From contig NC_080572.1 of NCBI RefSeq assembly GCF_030247185.1, positions 217,897,435 through 217,961,434 on the forward strand: a DNA stretch of 64,000 nt, given 5' to 3'. Below are positions 21,380 to 32,403 of the stretch, piece by piece. The stretch is from Malaya genurostris. Taxonomy: Eukaryota > Arthropoda > Insecta > Diptera > Culicidae. The notes under the pieces were generated by a model. It saw only the letters and a list, made by a program, of their open reading frames with translations. It searched no databases and had not been told where the DNA came from. The translations under genes were made by a program, and so were the position numbers. Numbering within the stretch: the stretch's first letter is position 1; each line of letters opens with the position of its first letter.

Positions 21380-22150
21380 AAACACAAACGCAAGAAAGAT
21401 AAGGGATTACTTCAAGCACAATCCTAACCCTTTGATGCGTGACGAAGCAAAAAAAGGTCAATTCGTCCGTCTGGTTGGTTCAACAGGCCATGAAGCGAGT
21501 CGGACTTCATGTCTTCAAGGTAACGAAGGGTTCCAGTTGAACAAATAAATTGAATACGATTACCAAATACCGCGCCAGGAAGCTGTAACGCGAATGGTTG
21601 GTGTAGTCGAAATTCATCGTAATGGACGACAAGACGTAACTACATTGAAGCGGACACCAATCAGAATACCGGCTTGGTGTTTTCCGTCGGTATGTCCCAC
21701 CTGGATGTTCCGGATAAGTTTCGGAAGGGCTTATAATTTGCCAAGAAGTACCTGGTTTTGTCGTCGAACCGAGAGTGCGGTAATTTCAGCAATCCGTACA
21801 TAACGATCAACATCATCAACGGCCAAACATATGAAGAAAAATGCCTCCAGGATTACCTGTTGTCCTTCCTTCGGTTTGTAATGGCAGGATCTTGCATCGT
21901 ACCATTTTACGAAACCGATAATGGAGTGATACGAAGACAACTGTGCTGTATTTTTTAACGAAAGGGACAAATCCGCAAAACTTTCCAGAACTAAGCAAAT
22001 CCTGGACGATTATGAAACGAAAGCTTCTAAAACAGGGAACGTGTTCAAAAACGATAGCAATTTGAAGAAAGAGTGAATGAAAGCGTGTTAGAAAGACGAC
22101 ACCATTGTTGCACAGAATTCGAAAGATAGTGTTAAGTCCAAGGTGTGAAC
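21380..22150 (+). pseudogene. Tc1/mariner transposase relic (DD37E-like), plus strand
   Basis: ARKIRDYFKHNPNPLMRDEA at 21,391-21,450 is the HTH part, VGLHVFKVTKGSS follows, and KFIVMDDKT at 21,612 is the first acidic motif (MDDE changed to MDDK). Near 21,886 DLASYHFTKPIMEWYEDN-like codons follow, and NPQNFPELSKSWTIMKRKLL replaces the usual NPPNCPELRPIEKYW, so the catalytic Glu is lost. Multiple stops and frameshifts are present. It starts about 130 bp from, and points away from, the minus-strand relic at 20,345-21,250. Confidence 0.75.
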
Positions 22151-23238
22151 ATTTACCCTAGGACAGGAGAATGAATAAACAATCTCTACAAACATATAGC
22201 TAATATAAGTGTATTTAACTCCTGAGAGTTCCAGAAAAATCCGACTTAAAATCAATTTTGTCATTTTGTGTGTTGCATTTTTTCGAGTACAGTCTTTAGT
22301 CAACCTAAAATCCGCTAGCAATGATATAATATATGATTTGAATATTTTAATAATACCACGGAGTTACACGAAACATCAGTACTGTTAATAAACACGCCTA
22401 ACCGAAACAGTATAAAAATATAATCTTTTTGTTATAAACATTCGCCTTTTATTACCTGTATTTTATTACTGAACACATAAGAACCGGATATACGGTTATA
22501 AATTGTACCGTTTTTTATGAGACATCGCGGCCAGAATCACATGAAGAGAGGACTCATGTGATATGATTTAAGGGTACCTAGCATCGATTGTGCTGCTATT
22601 GTCTATGCCATTGAAAGAAAAAATTGTGAAATGGCACAAAAAATCGTATCACATATTTAAAAATCGAGTCTAATCCTTTCCACGACTTTTTTCCATTCAA
22701 ACTAGTCTGCGTCTGGGACTGTGAGACGTGGGCGTTAATGCATTGACAGTTGCGACGGGTTTTCTTTTACGGTAAATGTTCGCAAATCACTGATGAACAC
22801 ACACGAAAAGAAACCAGCTGCCATCGGTAGCCATGTTTACACTCCAAATTTCATTGATTCCTATTAAAACTCACCCACGTTTAATATCAAAACAGAGAAG
22901 AGAACTGTACGAGAAGTAGTTGGTTCACATCACCTCATGAAACCCGCCTACCGAAAACGCACACGTTCCCGCAAGGCCTCTATCTATCGCGGCGGCCAGA
23001 ACGAATGACATGTTTTTTCGCACGCCTGCTGCTGCTATTTATAGCTACGGTACGGCTGCCTGAGTCGCATAACTGCCCGCGAGGAAGGTATTTGAACACA
23101 ACAATCAAATTACGCTGACTGTGAAGATACCTCCGCTCAGCACAATTCTTGTGGTTTAACAGTCGCCATCAACAAGCAAAGCTTGAAACAAAGCAACGTT
23201 ACTTTTATTGAGTAGTAGAACGCATCGGTCATGAAGAT
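22151..23238. other. No gene seen; GC-richer stretch just before tRNA-Cys
   Basis: No repeat or ORF of note. At 22,930-23,200 the sequence is GC-richer and includes a TATA-like GCTATTTATAGCTACGG at 23,034. It could be an enhancer or a Pol II promoter, but no transcript can be assigned. Confidence 0.3.
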
Positions 23239-23310
23239 GGGGGTATAGCTCAGTGGTAGAGCATTCGACTGCAGATCGAGAGGTCCCCGGTTCAAACCCG
23301 GGTGCCCCCT
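23239..23310 (+). tRNA. tRNA-Cys-GCA: tRNA-Cys (anticodon GCA)
   Basis: All arms fold canonically in 72 bp. The 7-bp acceptor is GGGGGTA/TGCCCCC with discriminator U, the identity base for tRNA-Cys. The D arm is GCTC/GAGC, the anticodon stem TTCGA/TCGAG, the loop CTGCAGA with GCA at 23,271-23,273, and the T arm CCCGG-TTCAAAC-CCGGG. The A box (TAGCTCAGTGG) and B box (GGTTCAAACCC) are intact and a T6 run follows. There is no intron and no encoded CCA. Perfect pairing argues for a functional Pol III gene, not a SINE or pseudogene. It stands alone in the window, with no neighbouring tRNA. Confidence 0.98.
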
Positions 23311-23315
23311 TCTAG

Positions 23316-23321
23316 TTTTTT
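23316..23321 (+). terminator. Pol III T-run terminator of tRNA-Cys
   Basis: Six consecutive T residues begin 6 bp after the tRNA 3' end, the usual Pol III termination signal. Confidence 0.9.
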
Positions 23322-24334
23322 GTTTGTTACAATAAGTATGAATTAAATATTTTCAATTAATCTGTTATATACTCCTGTCATTCGCAAATAAGTCAGCTCT
23401 AATTGATTGCAAGATGTGCAGGTTTTCGATTGACCCGCAGCAAGCGTGTATAACTTATCTTTTTGCTAAAATTGATGCATTGAGAATCGATAACAGGCGA
23501 ACGCTAATCGCAGCAATACGTTCGCGGCACGATTATCTGGTGAAAGGTCTGACATGCGGTAATAAAATATAAAAATTAAACAGTACCCGATTGAACAGCA
23601 GCACAGCACAGTAAAACCGCTGGCAATGGCCTTATGTCAGTGGTTTCAAACTATGTTATCTCGACAATGGCATTATCTACCGTTTACTCGTTTATCAAGT
23701 GAAAGAACTTTAAAAACTTAGGAATTGTTTCGAATAGATTCTTTCTCCATTCCTTGTTTAAAATTGTCATTTTAAAGATAACGATCATTGTAGACAAATT
23801 TTCGCACCGTTTGAGTTCAATGTTCTTGATTCTTTGAAAGACCGAATTCAACTCGGTTTTAAATCACTGCTAGTGAAGCAAAAAGCATCGATTCAGGCTC
23901 ATTGGTCTACCGCCAGAAGCTACATATAACCATTACGGAACGAATCCATTTAGTAAGAGGGTACCGCAGGCCAAGAAGCTTTTCTTCGCTTTTTTTTTTA
24001 AGAAAAATCGCTCTTTGCCGAAAAGAGCCAAAGAGCAAAGAGTGTTCAAGCCAAACTTAACAATCGATCCGATGATCCGTGAAATCATATTTTACGCCAG
24101 CGCTATCCACGAGCATGTTTGGTCGGATTGATAATCTCCGAACAGGTTCGAGATATTGTCTGTCGCTGAACGACAAAAAAAGTGAATAAAACTGGTATCA
24201 GTAGGTATTGTAGCAAGAAGTTGTATGATAAGAATAAATAGATGCTTCCTTCGAAGTAAGTAGACCAAATGTTTTTGGATTCATTCCAGTACTATTGAAA
24301 TTAACTTATTATACAGTCTACAGTTAACGGGATG
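23322..24334. other. No feature seen
   Basis: AT-rich sequence with no long ORF and no repeat I could match elsewhere in the window. Confidence 0.4.
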
Positions 24335-24830
24335 GGTTGCAATCAAAGTTACAATACTCACTTAGTGAAATTAAATTTTGTATGTGGAATCAAATTTCTG
24401 GTGCTGAAATGTTCCGAATGTTGCAAAAAGCCTTCGGTGGTAATTGTATGTCGCGAGCAAGTGTTTTTGATTGGTACAAGTTGTTCAAAGAGGGTCGAGA
24501 ACGCCTTAACGACAAACCACGTCCAGGACGACCATCATCATCAACTTACTGGGATCGTTGGAATATCGGAAGGACCAGTAAAAACCATTTTGAAAGATGA
24601 TTTGGACCTAAGAAAAGTGGAGGCAAGATTGGTATCAAAATCACTCATTGATGCTTCATGATTTTTTCTCTAAAAATTTTACCACTATCGTTCCGCAACC
24701 ACCGTATTCGGCTGATTTAGCTCCATGTGACTTCTGACCATTCAGCAAAATCAAACGGCCGCTCCGGGGTAACCTTTTTGATAACATCAAACCAGGGGTG
24801 GAAATAAGCAAAGTTTTTGATTCACAGTAA
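24335..24830 (+). pseudogene. Mariner (DD34D-like) transposase relic, internally deleted
   Basis: The N-terminal part reads MFRMLQKAFGGNCMSRASVF, DWYKLFKEGRERL and KPRPGRPSSS, typical of mariner. After a frameshift comes VGISEGPVKTILKDDL and RLVSKSL. The next recognisable piece is already C-terminal: VPQPPYSADLAPCDF, a stop, then KIKRPLRGN. About 130 codons with the first two catalytic Asp residues are missing, leaving only the third (inside ADLAPCD). Confidence 0.85.
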
Positions 24831-26125
24831 ATAAAAATAGTTAGTACTATCTTTTCATATCACATATTCATTGTAGATATTATAATGATCTGTAACGAAT
24901 GATTTTGATAAGAAAAATTTTGATTTTACTTAGAATTTATAAATGTCTTCATCATTATCAGTATTACTGTCTAATTCGGAATCAACATTTCAACAAAGTT
25001 TTCTGGAGTTGATTTATATTACGCTATTTTGCTTGAATATCATACACAGAAGTAACAGGAGTGCAGGATTTGACTGCGCCAATTCAAACGCACCATTGAA
25101 ACGTTGCGCTACAGTTACTTCTTTAAACCAAACTCATGTCAAATAGTGTTTCATTTGGTTTAATCTAGATAGTGCATAAACATCATCATCAGCATCAACC
25201 AGCTGGAAGTAAAATATATTTTTTTGTCGCTATAATCACTATTTGGTGTGGTATATTCTTTTACTAATTTTGCATTGCGTATTGATATTGCGCAGCGAAA
25301 ACTGTAAAATTAACATTATCAATAGTATTACGATCCAATCTGATTATTTTCATAAAACCATGATCTAGCATTCAGCAGGAGGTGATTACGGATTAGATTT
25401 GGGAGAATAAATAAAGAATTTTGAAATTTTGAACAAAATCTCTCTATTTTTTACCCATAGTAGTTTAATTACACACGTAGAAAAAAATCGTGTAAATTTA
25501 CGTCTTCTGAGACCGACATATATGAGCGTCAAAAATAGTTAAATTTTACAGTAAATCTAACTTATTTTAATGCATTTTGCCATATTTTTGAACGCTAAAA
25601 CATGTTAATTCAAAGGTTTGGTTGAAATGTGTATTTATATCATTCTTGTAAAATTCAGTCGTTTCACGGATTACGTTCTTATGAATTGTGTCATATGGCG
25701 TCATGCATGAATTACGTCTAGCTAAATTTCAATAAATTTACCCCCACTCCCCTCCCCTTTTTGTCATAATTAATAAAAAAAAATTAAACCTCCTCTACAG
25801 AATTACGTAACAACTTTCGAACCCTCTCTCCCTCATCCTCCTTAGAGAAATTTTTTTTTATTCTTGTTTTGGTAAAACAATGCCTTTCAGTTTATTTATT
25901 TATTTGGTGCAGGGAAAAGCCCATTGGAGTAAATTTTTGTCAAACTAACATAAAACCATCCAAGCGATACATTCCCCTTAAATTTAGTTCTATGGAAATT
26001 AACACTAATTAGGCAGTAACCTTAGGTATGGTTTTTGATAACATTACGTTTTATTAAAATCTGATATGAATTTATTTGGACATAGACTATCTTGATCTGC
26101 AAACTAGAGAATTTTTTTAGCAAAT
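24831..26125. other. AT-rich; one MITE-like block at about 25,473-25,760
   Basis: The only structure seen is a block beginning ACACACGTAGAAAAAAATCG at 25,473. It contains ATCGTGTAAATTTACGTCTT and is repeated, diverged, at 32,059-32,306 in the same orientation. No ORF or termini of a known class were found. The remainder is featureless. Confidence 0.5.
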
Positions 26126-26575
26126 TTAAAGAAATCTCAAAATTGGCATTTCAACCCTAAGCACCCTAACTCCACAACCGAAAGTTGTATCTGAAAAAAA
26201 GAATCCGACTGTTTTTATGGCATCTGAAGGCCTCTCAGTTGAATCTAAGATGGTAAAAATCGGCTGAGCGATTTTTGACCAAACATCATTTTCCTTTTTT
26301 TTGTGCATATCACTCTGCGATTCCGGAATCAAAATGAAATTTAGGAACTTTGTATGAGATCGTAAGTCCTTTCATTTGAATCTAAGTTTGTGCAAGTCGC
26401 TTCAACCATCTTCGAGAAAATTGAGTGACAATATTTGTCACACACACACAAATATTGTCTCTGTTCGTAGATCTCAATCGAATGATATCGATTCGGTCTT
26501 CCGGGCCTTGATTGAGAAATCGGTTTCACAGTGATTGCATAGCCTTTCTATATAAGAAAGGCTAACATTGTTTGC
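26126..26575 (+). repeat. Dispersed repeat, copy 5
   Basis: Contains TCAGTTGAATCTAAGATGGT and CATTTGAATCTAAGTTTGTG monomer pieces, an ACACACACACAA tract at 26,441, then CTTCCGGGCCTTGATT. It ends with the hairpin CCTTTCTATATAAGAAAGG at 26,547. Orientation is opposite to copies 1-4. Confidence 0.75.
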
Positions 26576-26610
26576 ATATTGGGTTTTCTTACTACTGATA
26601 AAAAACAACG

Positions 26611-26760
26611 GGGACGGGTATAGCGTGATGGGTATATCGATGCCTTTCATGCAGCCCACCTAGGTTCGATTACCAACTCCGCACATAGGATCAGATAGTT
26701 TTTCTGGCCCGAAGAGTCGAATTACTTAAGGTTAAAACCTCTATAATCGAAACAAAAAAA
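26611..26760 (+). mobile_element. tRNA-derived SINE (copy 2)
   Basis: The A-box-like TAGCGTGATGGG and B-box-like GGTTCGATTACC are followed by a body with TTTTTCTGGCCCGAAGAG and GGTTAAAACCTCTATAATCG, ending in A7. The same head occurs at 16,026. It is about 150 bp, a full unit by its poly(A) end. I could not identify a secure target duplication. Confidence 0.8.
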
Positions 26761-26767
26761 TGAAATT

Positions 26768-26910
26768 CGTTTCACTATCGCATCCACCATATTTACCACA
26801 TTTAGCCCTCAGCGACTGTTTGGTTCAAAAAAGATGTTTTCTGGAAAGAGATTCGTGTCAAATGATAACACCATCACTGAGACTGGCGCGGTTTTTGAAA
26901 CTCTTTAAAC
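26768..26910 (+). pseudogene. Mariner transposase C-terminal relic
   Basis: HPPYLPHLALSDCLVQ corresponds to the mariner HPPYSPDLAPSD block with the third catalytic Asp changed to His. After a frameshift the codons read KMFSGKRFVSNDNTITETGA, the usual C-terminal segment. Nothing upstream belongs to it, because a SINE ends 8 bp away. Confidence 0.75.
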
Positions 26911-27834
26911 AGTTTTGTTGTTCTTCAAGCAGAATAGGTTGATGAATAAAAGCGAAATTCCGAGAAAAATGAGTGTTATTTTCTTTGTCAAACCTGATAT
27001 TGGAATCACCTTTTTAATCAGCTATTTCCAACTTTCAATGATTCTAATCTTTTATTTCTATTTGTTAATCATTTTGATTTCCCATGTATATTTTTCCTCA
27101 TAATCAATTTAATATCGAATTTCGTTAAAAAAAATAGCAATTCACGAATATCAAAGTGCACAATGCGACAGGTTAAACCATTTTGTAGAGTTTGAAATGA
27201 CCTTCTCAGCGGTACCACATTTTTTTGAAATAGGATGTGAGTATTATCGCGTTACATATATTACTTTACAAAATAGAAATTTACTCAACAGTGCCAAAAA
27301 AGAGCAAGCGTGCTTTTGACCGAACGTCAACGCAATAGTCAGTTCATAAAATGCACTTTATCAACCTGACCCTTTGACCAACCAGTCCCGGTCTCCCCTT
27401 TTGAACTTAGATAACAGATTAAGAGTACAGTTACTCTGATACTACAAATTTTCAGTGACGAGAATCGAACCTCGTTGTTTGCCAACGCTTGTGCCGGTTC
27501 AATAATGTGTTGAAGATATTTAAAATCGACTTACAAATCATTTGGGTATCATTGGGAAGAATATTTATCTTTTTATTTTCGTTAGAGAATGGTTGTCCAT
27601 AATCTTTTTATCGCTTGTCCGATGTCATTACATAGTCGTGAGCGATCAATATTACGCAGGCACTACTTAAGATTCACGCAATTCGAAGTTGCCTTGTGGC
27701 ACTGTTGCCATTGTTTAACAGAGTGATTTTTTTGCTGGTACCTTTTTGGTAACACTGTTTTTGACAGATCACGCGTGAATCGTGTCTTGTGTCATTGTCA
27801 AATTTGTTCAGTTTGGCCTATAATTTAATCATGA

Positions 27835-28165
27835 ATCTTCGTTTGGTCTATAATTTAATCATGAATGGGCGCTGGCAAAGTTGAAGGAAGATACACTTTC
27901 ATTATCAAGAGATTATGCCTTTTTCTGGATAAATGGATGCGTCAACAAGCAAAATCTCCGCACCAGCCAGAAACATTGCTAGAGCCTCCAATGCGTCCCA
28001 AAAAAGTCACTGTTTGATTTGGATTATGGGCCGGTGGCTTTATTCGTAAAATACTGGCCGATATGTTGGAGAGAGTGTGCCAAAATTGAACCTGACACAT
28101 GGACCATCTAAAGCAGAGCCGCGGCCAACATTTGTTTAAAATCATCTTCAAACATTAAATTCCAT
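27835..28165 (+). pseudogene. Tc1/mariner-superfamily transposase relic (DUF4817-DDE type)
   Basis: Pieces in order are EWALAKLKED, AFFWINGCVNKQN, QPETLLEPPMRPKKVTV, a stop, FGLWAGGFI, then DMLERVCQN and MDHLKQSRGQHLFKIIFKH. This is the wording of a widespread insect transposase (FWLNGYVNKQNCRIW, EKVTVWCGLWAGG, SRGQHLHEIIFKH). The middle, including the QQDGATCHTA catalytic block, is deleted. A 30-bp tandem duplication (TTTGGYCTATAATTTAATCA) lies at 27,815-27,870 just upstream. Confidence 0.75.
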
Positions 28166-28384
28166 TGATCGTCAATTTCCTCCATTTTTTTGAAAATCGA
28201 ACCCTTCACTCAGGCAAAATGAGTAGTGAAAATTATAAGGCAAACTTTATGTTGCATCAAAAATCACCAAAATCACCATTTCAAAAGATATGAAAAATAT
28301 ACTTCTATTGTAATGAAACTGACTCTGCAATATACATCTCACTATTATACTATTATAGAATTTATACGAACAACTTATGAATTC

Positions 28385-29513
28385 AGTTCGCATTCACATC
28401 TCGTCCAAGTCAGTCGATAAAACAAAACCGCTTACGTTCGGGACAAAAGAAAGCTAGTACAGTGAGTAAACCAAATGAACAAAAGCTACCGCCGACACGA
28501 AAGAATGCAATTGTTGTTGACTTCAGGCAGCGCAAAATTCGACCTTCGATACGAAAATTTGAAAATTTGCTTAAGGAGCAAATGCATCTTTACATTAAAC
28601 GTGTGCATTTACTTCAATGCAATAAGACAAATAATGTTGTTTACATACAGTTTTATAAAGAGTTGGATGCAATTCAATTCGCACAAAAAAATAACAATGT
28701 GCACTATGTGGAGCATGAAAATATCAAGTACAATATTCCAGTATATATGTAAGATAGTGCTATAGAAGTGCGTGTGCATGATCTTCCCTCAAGCGTCATC
28801 GATCCTTATATTCGCAAAAATATGTCCCAATTCGGAGAGATTCTCTCTATCGAAGAGAAAAGTGGAAGAACTTTTTCCCCGGTATTCTAAATGGCGTACG
28901 TTTGTTACGCATGCGCTTGAAGAAGCCTATACCTTCTTATGTGACTTTCGGTCAGGATACAAGAATTCCGTGCAAATCACTTGTTACCTATGACAATCAG
29001 ATGGCCACATGTCAATATTGCCAAAAAAAATGTTCACTACGATACGCCATGTGATAAACTAGACAAGGAGACAACTACACTAAAGGACAACGGTACTTCC
29101 TTCACACCAACCCCAAGCAACCCCAGTACACCTGTGACAGTCACCAACAACAGTGAAGCATCCCCTTCAATGAAACCATCCAACGTATCCCCTATAGAAC
29201 AAAGTACACCAGCTGCAGTTAACAACTTACCATCCAACCAACTAGCAACTGAAAACAATGTACAACAAAGCGCATCTCCACCAACTAGCAACGAAAACAA
29301 CACCAATACTACCGATGCGGCAATGAATGACGAGACGAACCGCGAACAAACTGCCCTCAATCCTCACAGGAGGAAAATGGAAGCTCCTCTCCCCCTAGAA
29401 AAAGGGTGACAACGAGATCCAATACAAAAAAAAATATCTAAAAACTCAGCTTAATCGGCCACGTAAAGCTTGTACGCAAATAGGCCTGAATAAAATATCT
29501 TTTAAATAAAAAA
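28385..29513 (+). mobile_element. Gag-only non-LTR element with poly(A) tail and 12-bp target duplication
   Basis: ACTTATGAATTC occurs at 28,373-28,384 and again at 29,514-29,525, exactly bounding 1,129 bp that begin AGTTCGCATTCACATCTCGT and end TTTTAAATAAAAAAA. The only coding content is an ORF1/gag-like protein. No endonuclease or RT sequence is present, nor room for it. This matches the description of Cm-gag of Culex pipiens, a reiterated element containing only a gag gene. The 3' end and duplication imply mobilisation by a LINE in trans. Confidence 0.9.
28462..29437 (+). pseudogene. Gag-like ORF1 protein of the gag-only element
   Basis: The first 96 codons (GTG or lost-ATG start) read TRKNAIVVDFRQRKIRPSI and YIQFYKELDAIQFAQKNN, followed by a TAA at 28,750. 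Then come IEVRVHDLPSSVIDPYIRKN, MSQFGEILSIEE, a frameshift near 28,870, a GVRLLRMRLKKPIPSYVTF-like segment, and LVTYDNQMATCQYCQKKC with the start of a zinc knuckle. After another break a Ser/Thr/Pro/Asn-rich tail (29,050-29,350) ends in GSSSPPRKRVTTRSN at 29,437, reached through a frameshift near 29,360. Such proteins package LINE RNA. This copy is inactive. Confidence 0.82.
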
Positions 29514-29525
29514 ACTTATGAATTC

Positions 29526-30989
29526 CACAGCATATGAAAGAAGTTATGTTTGTCATAGAAATTTCGCACAATGTTCTAGAAAATTTCGTATGAATTGCAT
29601 AAGGCTTTTTATTGGAATTCCAATATTCGTGACTTCATAAGCCGGTCTTATGATTCGCATACGACATTTTTGTAACTGTAACTGACCCTCACTCTTCAGA
29701 ATTTCCTGGATCAACTGCAACATTTTAATTGAAAAGTGATCAACAAAGACACCTTTGTTAAACTTGTTCTTTAATCATATCGAAATAGTAGTTCTAAATA
29801 ATTTTAATTTTTAATACTTTTCGTTTCTTTTTAAGATAACTATCATCTATTGCCAAGTAACTGTCTTATTTCGACATCCAACTAGTTTTTCGGCAACTGC
29901 GTCTCTAATTTATGCTTTTTGAAGTCTCAAGCATGGGTGCTATGGGTCAAGACAATAGATCGTTTTGTATAGTATTTTATGACATTGTTTCTGTTTTTAT
30001 TCAGTTTAACACAACACCAGAACTACCTCTGTTGGTGTAAGTTATCAACGTTTCGCACAAGATCCGTTTCCTACGTGAGTAGCTATAGCTCAAAAACGGG
30101 AAGATGGCAAATAACAAACGGCACATTCTACTGCCAAACAACGCATGGTGAGGTCTCCATTGATTGCAGTGTACATAAAAGAAAACATACAGTTTAATAA
30201 TCGAGTCATGAATGAGTTGTACATTTCCCCATGACAGCAATGAAGCCCATAGGGTTCACGTTCGTTTAAAAATTTTGCTTTGAAGATGCAGATCGTAGAC
30301 ACAGGATCCGGACGGATATTTTGATTGGCGATATCAGTTCCAATCACAACATACGAATCACCCCTTTCACTCAGCTTCGGTGCCTGCCATGACTCGAAGA
30401 AAAGGCAAGCAAACAGCTGTACAGAATATCGATGAAGCCACAGGTTTTGCATCTACGAAACCCACTTCCAGCTTCGCTGGTGGGAAAATCTAATTGAATT
30501 CAAACTGTTTCTCTTATCGTTTGTTTTGAGTAGTGAACAGTTGGAAGCTGTTTTGCGGTTTGTCGGTACGAAGAGAACTGTGTGAACGTTTTATGGCTTA
30601 TTTAATCGACAGGTGATTTAAATATGAGAAAATATGTAACCATGAGAAAGCTAAATGTGCACAACGTTGAATTGATGCAATCAAGTTCATTTAAGATAAA
30701 ACATAATCGTTTTGTTTCAGTAACATAAGGATGGTACAAAATGCATTGAAATGATTGGCAAAACATAGAAAATAAATCGGAATTTCGTTATGCTTTTTAC
30801 ATTTCTGACCCTAGAAAGAATCTTTCAATTATTTTAAGGGCGGTTTTCATTGAAAAACACAATTGTCGTGGAATACTCCAGTTGTGCACTTTCGTGTAGA
30901 AGTGACAATAAAATTTCGCCAAGGTAGTGCCACTTATTTGTCACTTGAACGTTCAGTAGAATAATTTTACTAGATCAAGATATTTATCA
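29526..30989. other. No gene; MITE-like fragment near 30,840-30,940
   Basis: Short overlapping ORFs at 29,980-30,450 on both strands carry no domain. CATTGAAAAACACAATTGTC near 30,850 and TGCACTTTCGTGTAGAAGTG resemble one arm of the foldback at 45,632-45,794. The rest is featureless. Confidence 0.4.
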
Positions 30990-31800
30990 ACATTGAATTC
31001 TACTATATACCACGTCACTATACACATTTACTATGGATCTCGCAACAATTTAAACATGTAAAATAAACGTCACATTACAGATACGTATTTCGAATATTTT
31101 ATACATTCATGGTTAGTATATCAGGTTTTAAGTTGATTGAAAGAATGCTGCAATGCTGTTCCTTTTACATGAAATATTATCATATCATATATTATCAACG
31201 ACCTTGAAGTTAGATGGGACAGAAAGAGGTTAAAAAGTTTTTTGTGTTTGTTTCTCCACTGTGTGTGTGTGTGTGGGTAAAAAAAGGCAGGAAGACTTAT
31301 TTCCTTGGTCTCGTTTTAGTAAAGACGTGAAATTATTTTTGAAGATCTCTAAACTAAACTAATCGACCATATTTAATTTCCATATGTTGGATTTTTATGT
31401 CAATGGTTTTCGGAAAAGGCATGTTTTGCTATTTTTGATTTGAAATGGTGCAGTAATCGTTTTTACAATTCCTTCGAGGCTTTCCTTATTTCTGTGATGT
31501 ACTCCTTGAACCGAGTATCTAGTTTTCTCTTTGTTTGTCCAATGTATATTTATCACAATGAGAACATAAACTTTTGTATACCTCAGAGTTTTTCAGTTTA
31601 TCAGTAGGATCCTTTGAAGATACTAGTAAATTTTTCAATTGGTAATTCGTACTACTGAACACTAAATCTAAACCAAAAGGTTTTATTTTCGATTTAAATG
31701 GGTATGCCATGTTTGAATGGAAGTCCACCACTATTCTTTTAAAATTTTCTGATAGGGAAATCAAAGATGTAAATAATTGTTGCATTTTTGCCTGAACGTT
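30990..31800 (-). mobile_element. Penelope-like element, old 5'-truncated copy
   Basis: The sequence from CACGTCACTATACACATTTA (about 31,011) rightward parallels the larger copy at 36,631-37,430, including the terminal-repeat words, CAGGAAGACTTATTTCCTTG and the C-terminal coding part. The minus-strand frame at 31,519-31,785 reads NFKRIVVDFHSNMAYPFKSK, IKPFGLDLVFSS and a GIY-YIG remnant (EVYKSLCSHCDK, with LYIGQTKR decayed to YTLDKQRE). Only the last part of the RT and the start of the GIY-YIG domain are retained. Confidence 0.85.
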
Positions 31801-32058
31801 TTTTGGATAGCTACACTCTTAGAGAATATGAAATTTACACTTGACATGAATTCTGACATGCCGTAATTACTACGGTGTGGATACAATATTACATCTACTA
31901 ATATGTACAAATTAATTTTACATCTGTATCGATGTGAGCTTCGGCTAAATTACCTGTGAAGTTAATGATATGACTTATTATCACATGCTTTGAATTGTGA
32001 ATGTAAGTCAATCGGGACGCTCCTTTCATGTGCATCTATTAGGATGTAATTTTTTCTA

Positions 32059-32306
32059 ACACACCTAGAAAAAATCGTGTAAATTTACGTCTTCCGTGAC
32101 CGACATATACGAGCGCCAAAAATGACTCATTTTTACAGTAGATCTAACACATATTTATTGCATTTAGACATACCTTTGTATGCTGAAACATGTAGAATTA
32201 CAAGCCTGCTTGGAAGACGGGGTGTGATTTACACATATTAAAAAAACTTAAGTAAAACTCCGTCATTTTTCGTATTACATCCTAATGAATTGAGAAAAGT
32301 GTGTAA
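32059..32306 (+). repeat. MITE-like block, copy 2 (partner at 25,473)
   Basis: Begins ACACACCTAGAAAAAATCGT and shares ATCGTGTAAATTTACGTCTT and GACCGACATATA with 25,473-25,760. It ends near GAATTGAGAAAAGTGTGT, which faintly mirrors the start. Another unrelated MITE-like block (GAGAATATGAAATTTACACT) abuts it on the left at 31,815 and recurs, diverged, at 38,940. Confidence 0.55.
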
Positions 32307-32403
32307 GAACAAAACAGTCTGTCATTTGGAAAAATCGGGGGGAATTCCGAACCACTTCGCAAACAGGGATAATTTGAACAAATATTCTTGTAAAACATTC
32401 ATT

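Noticed and set aside
23030..23060. TATA-like GCTATTTATAGC as a Pol II promoter
   Set aside because: No transcript or start element can be tied to it, and such words are common in AT-rich DNA.
29037..29360. 107-codon minus-strand ORF
   Set aside because: Shadow of the Thr/Ser/Pro-rich tail of the gag-like protein on the other strand.
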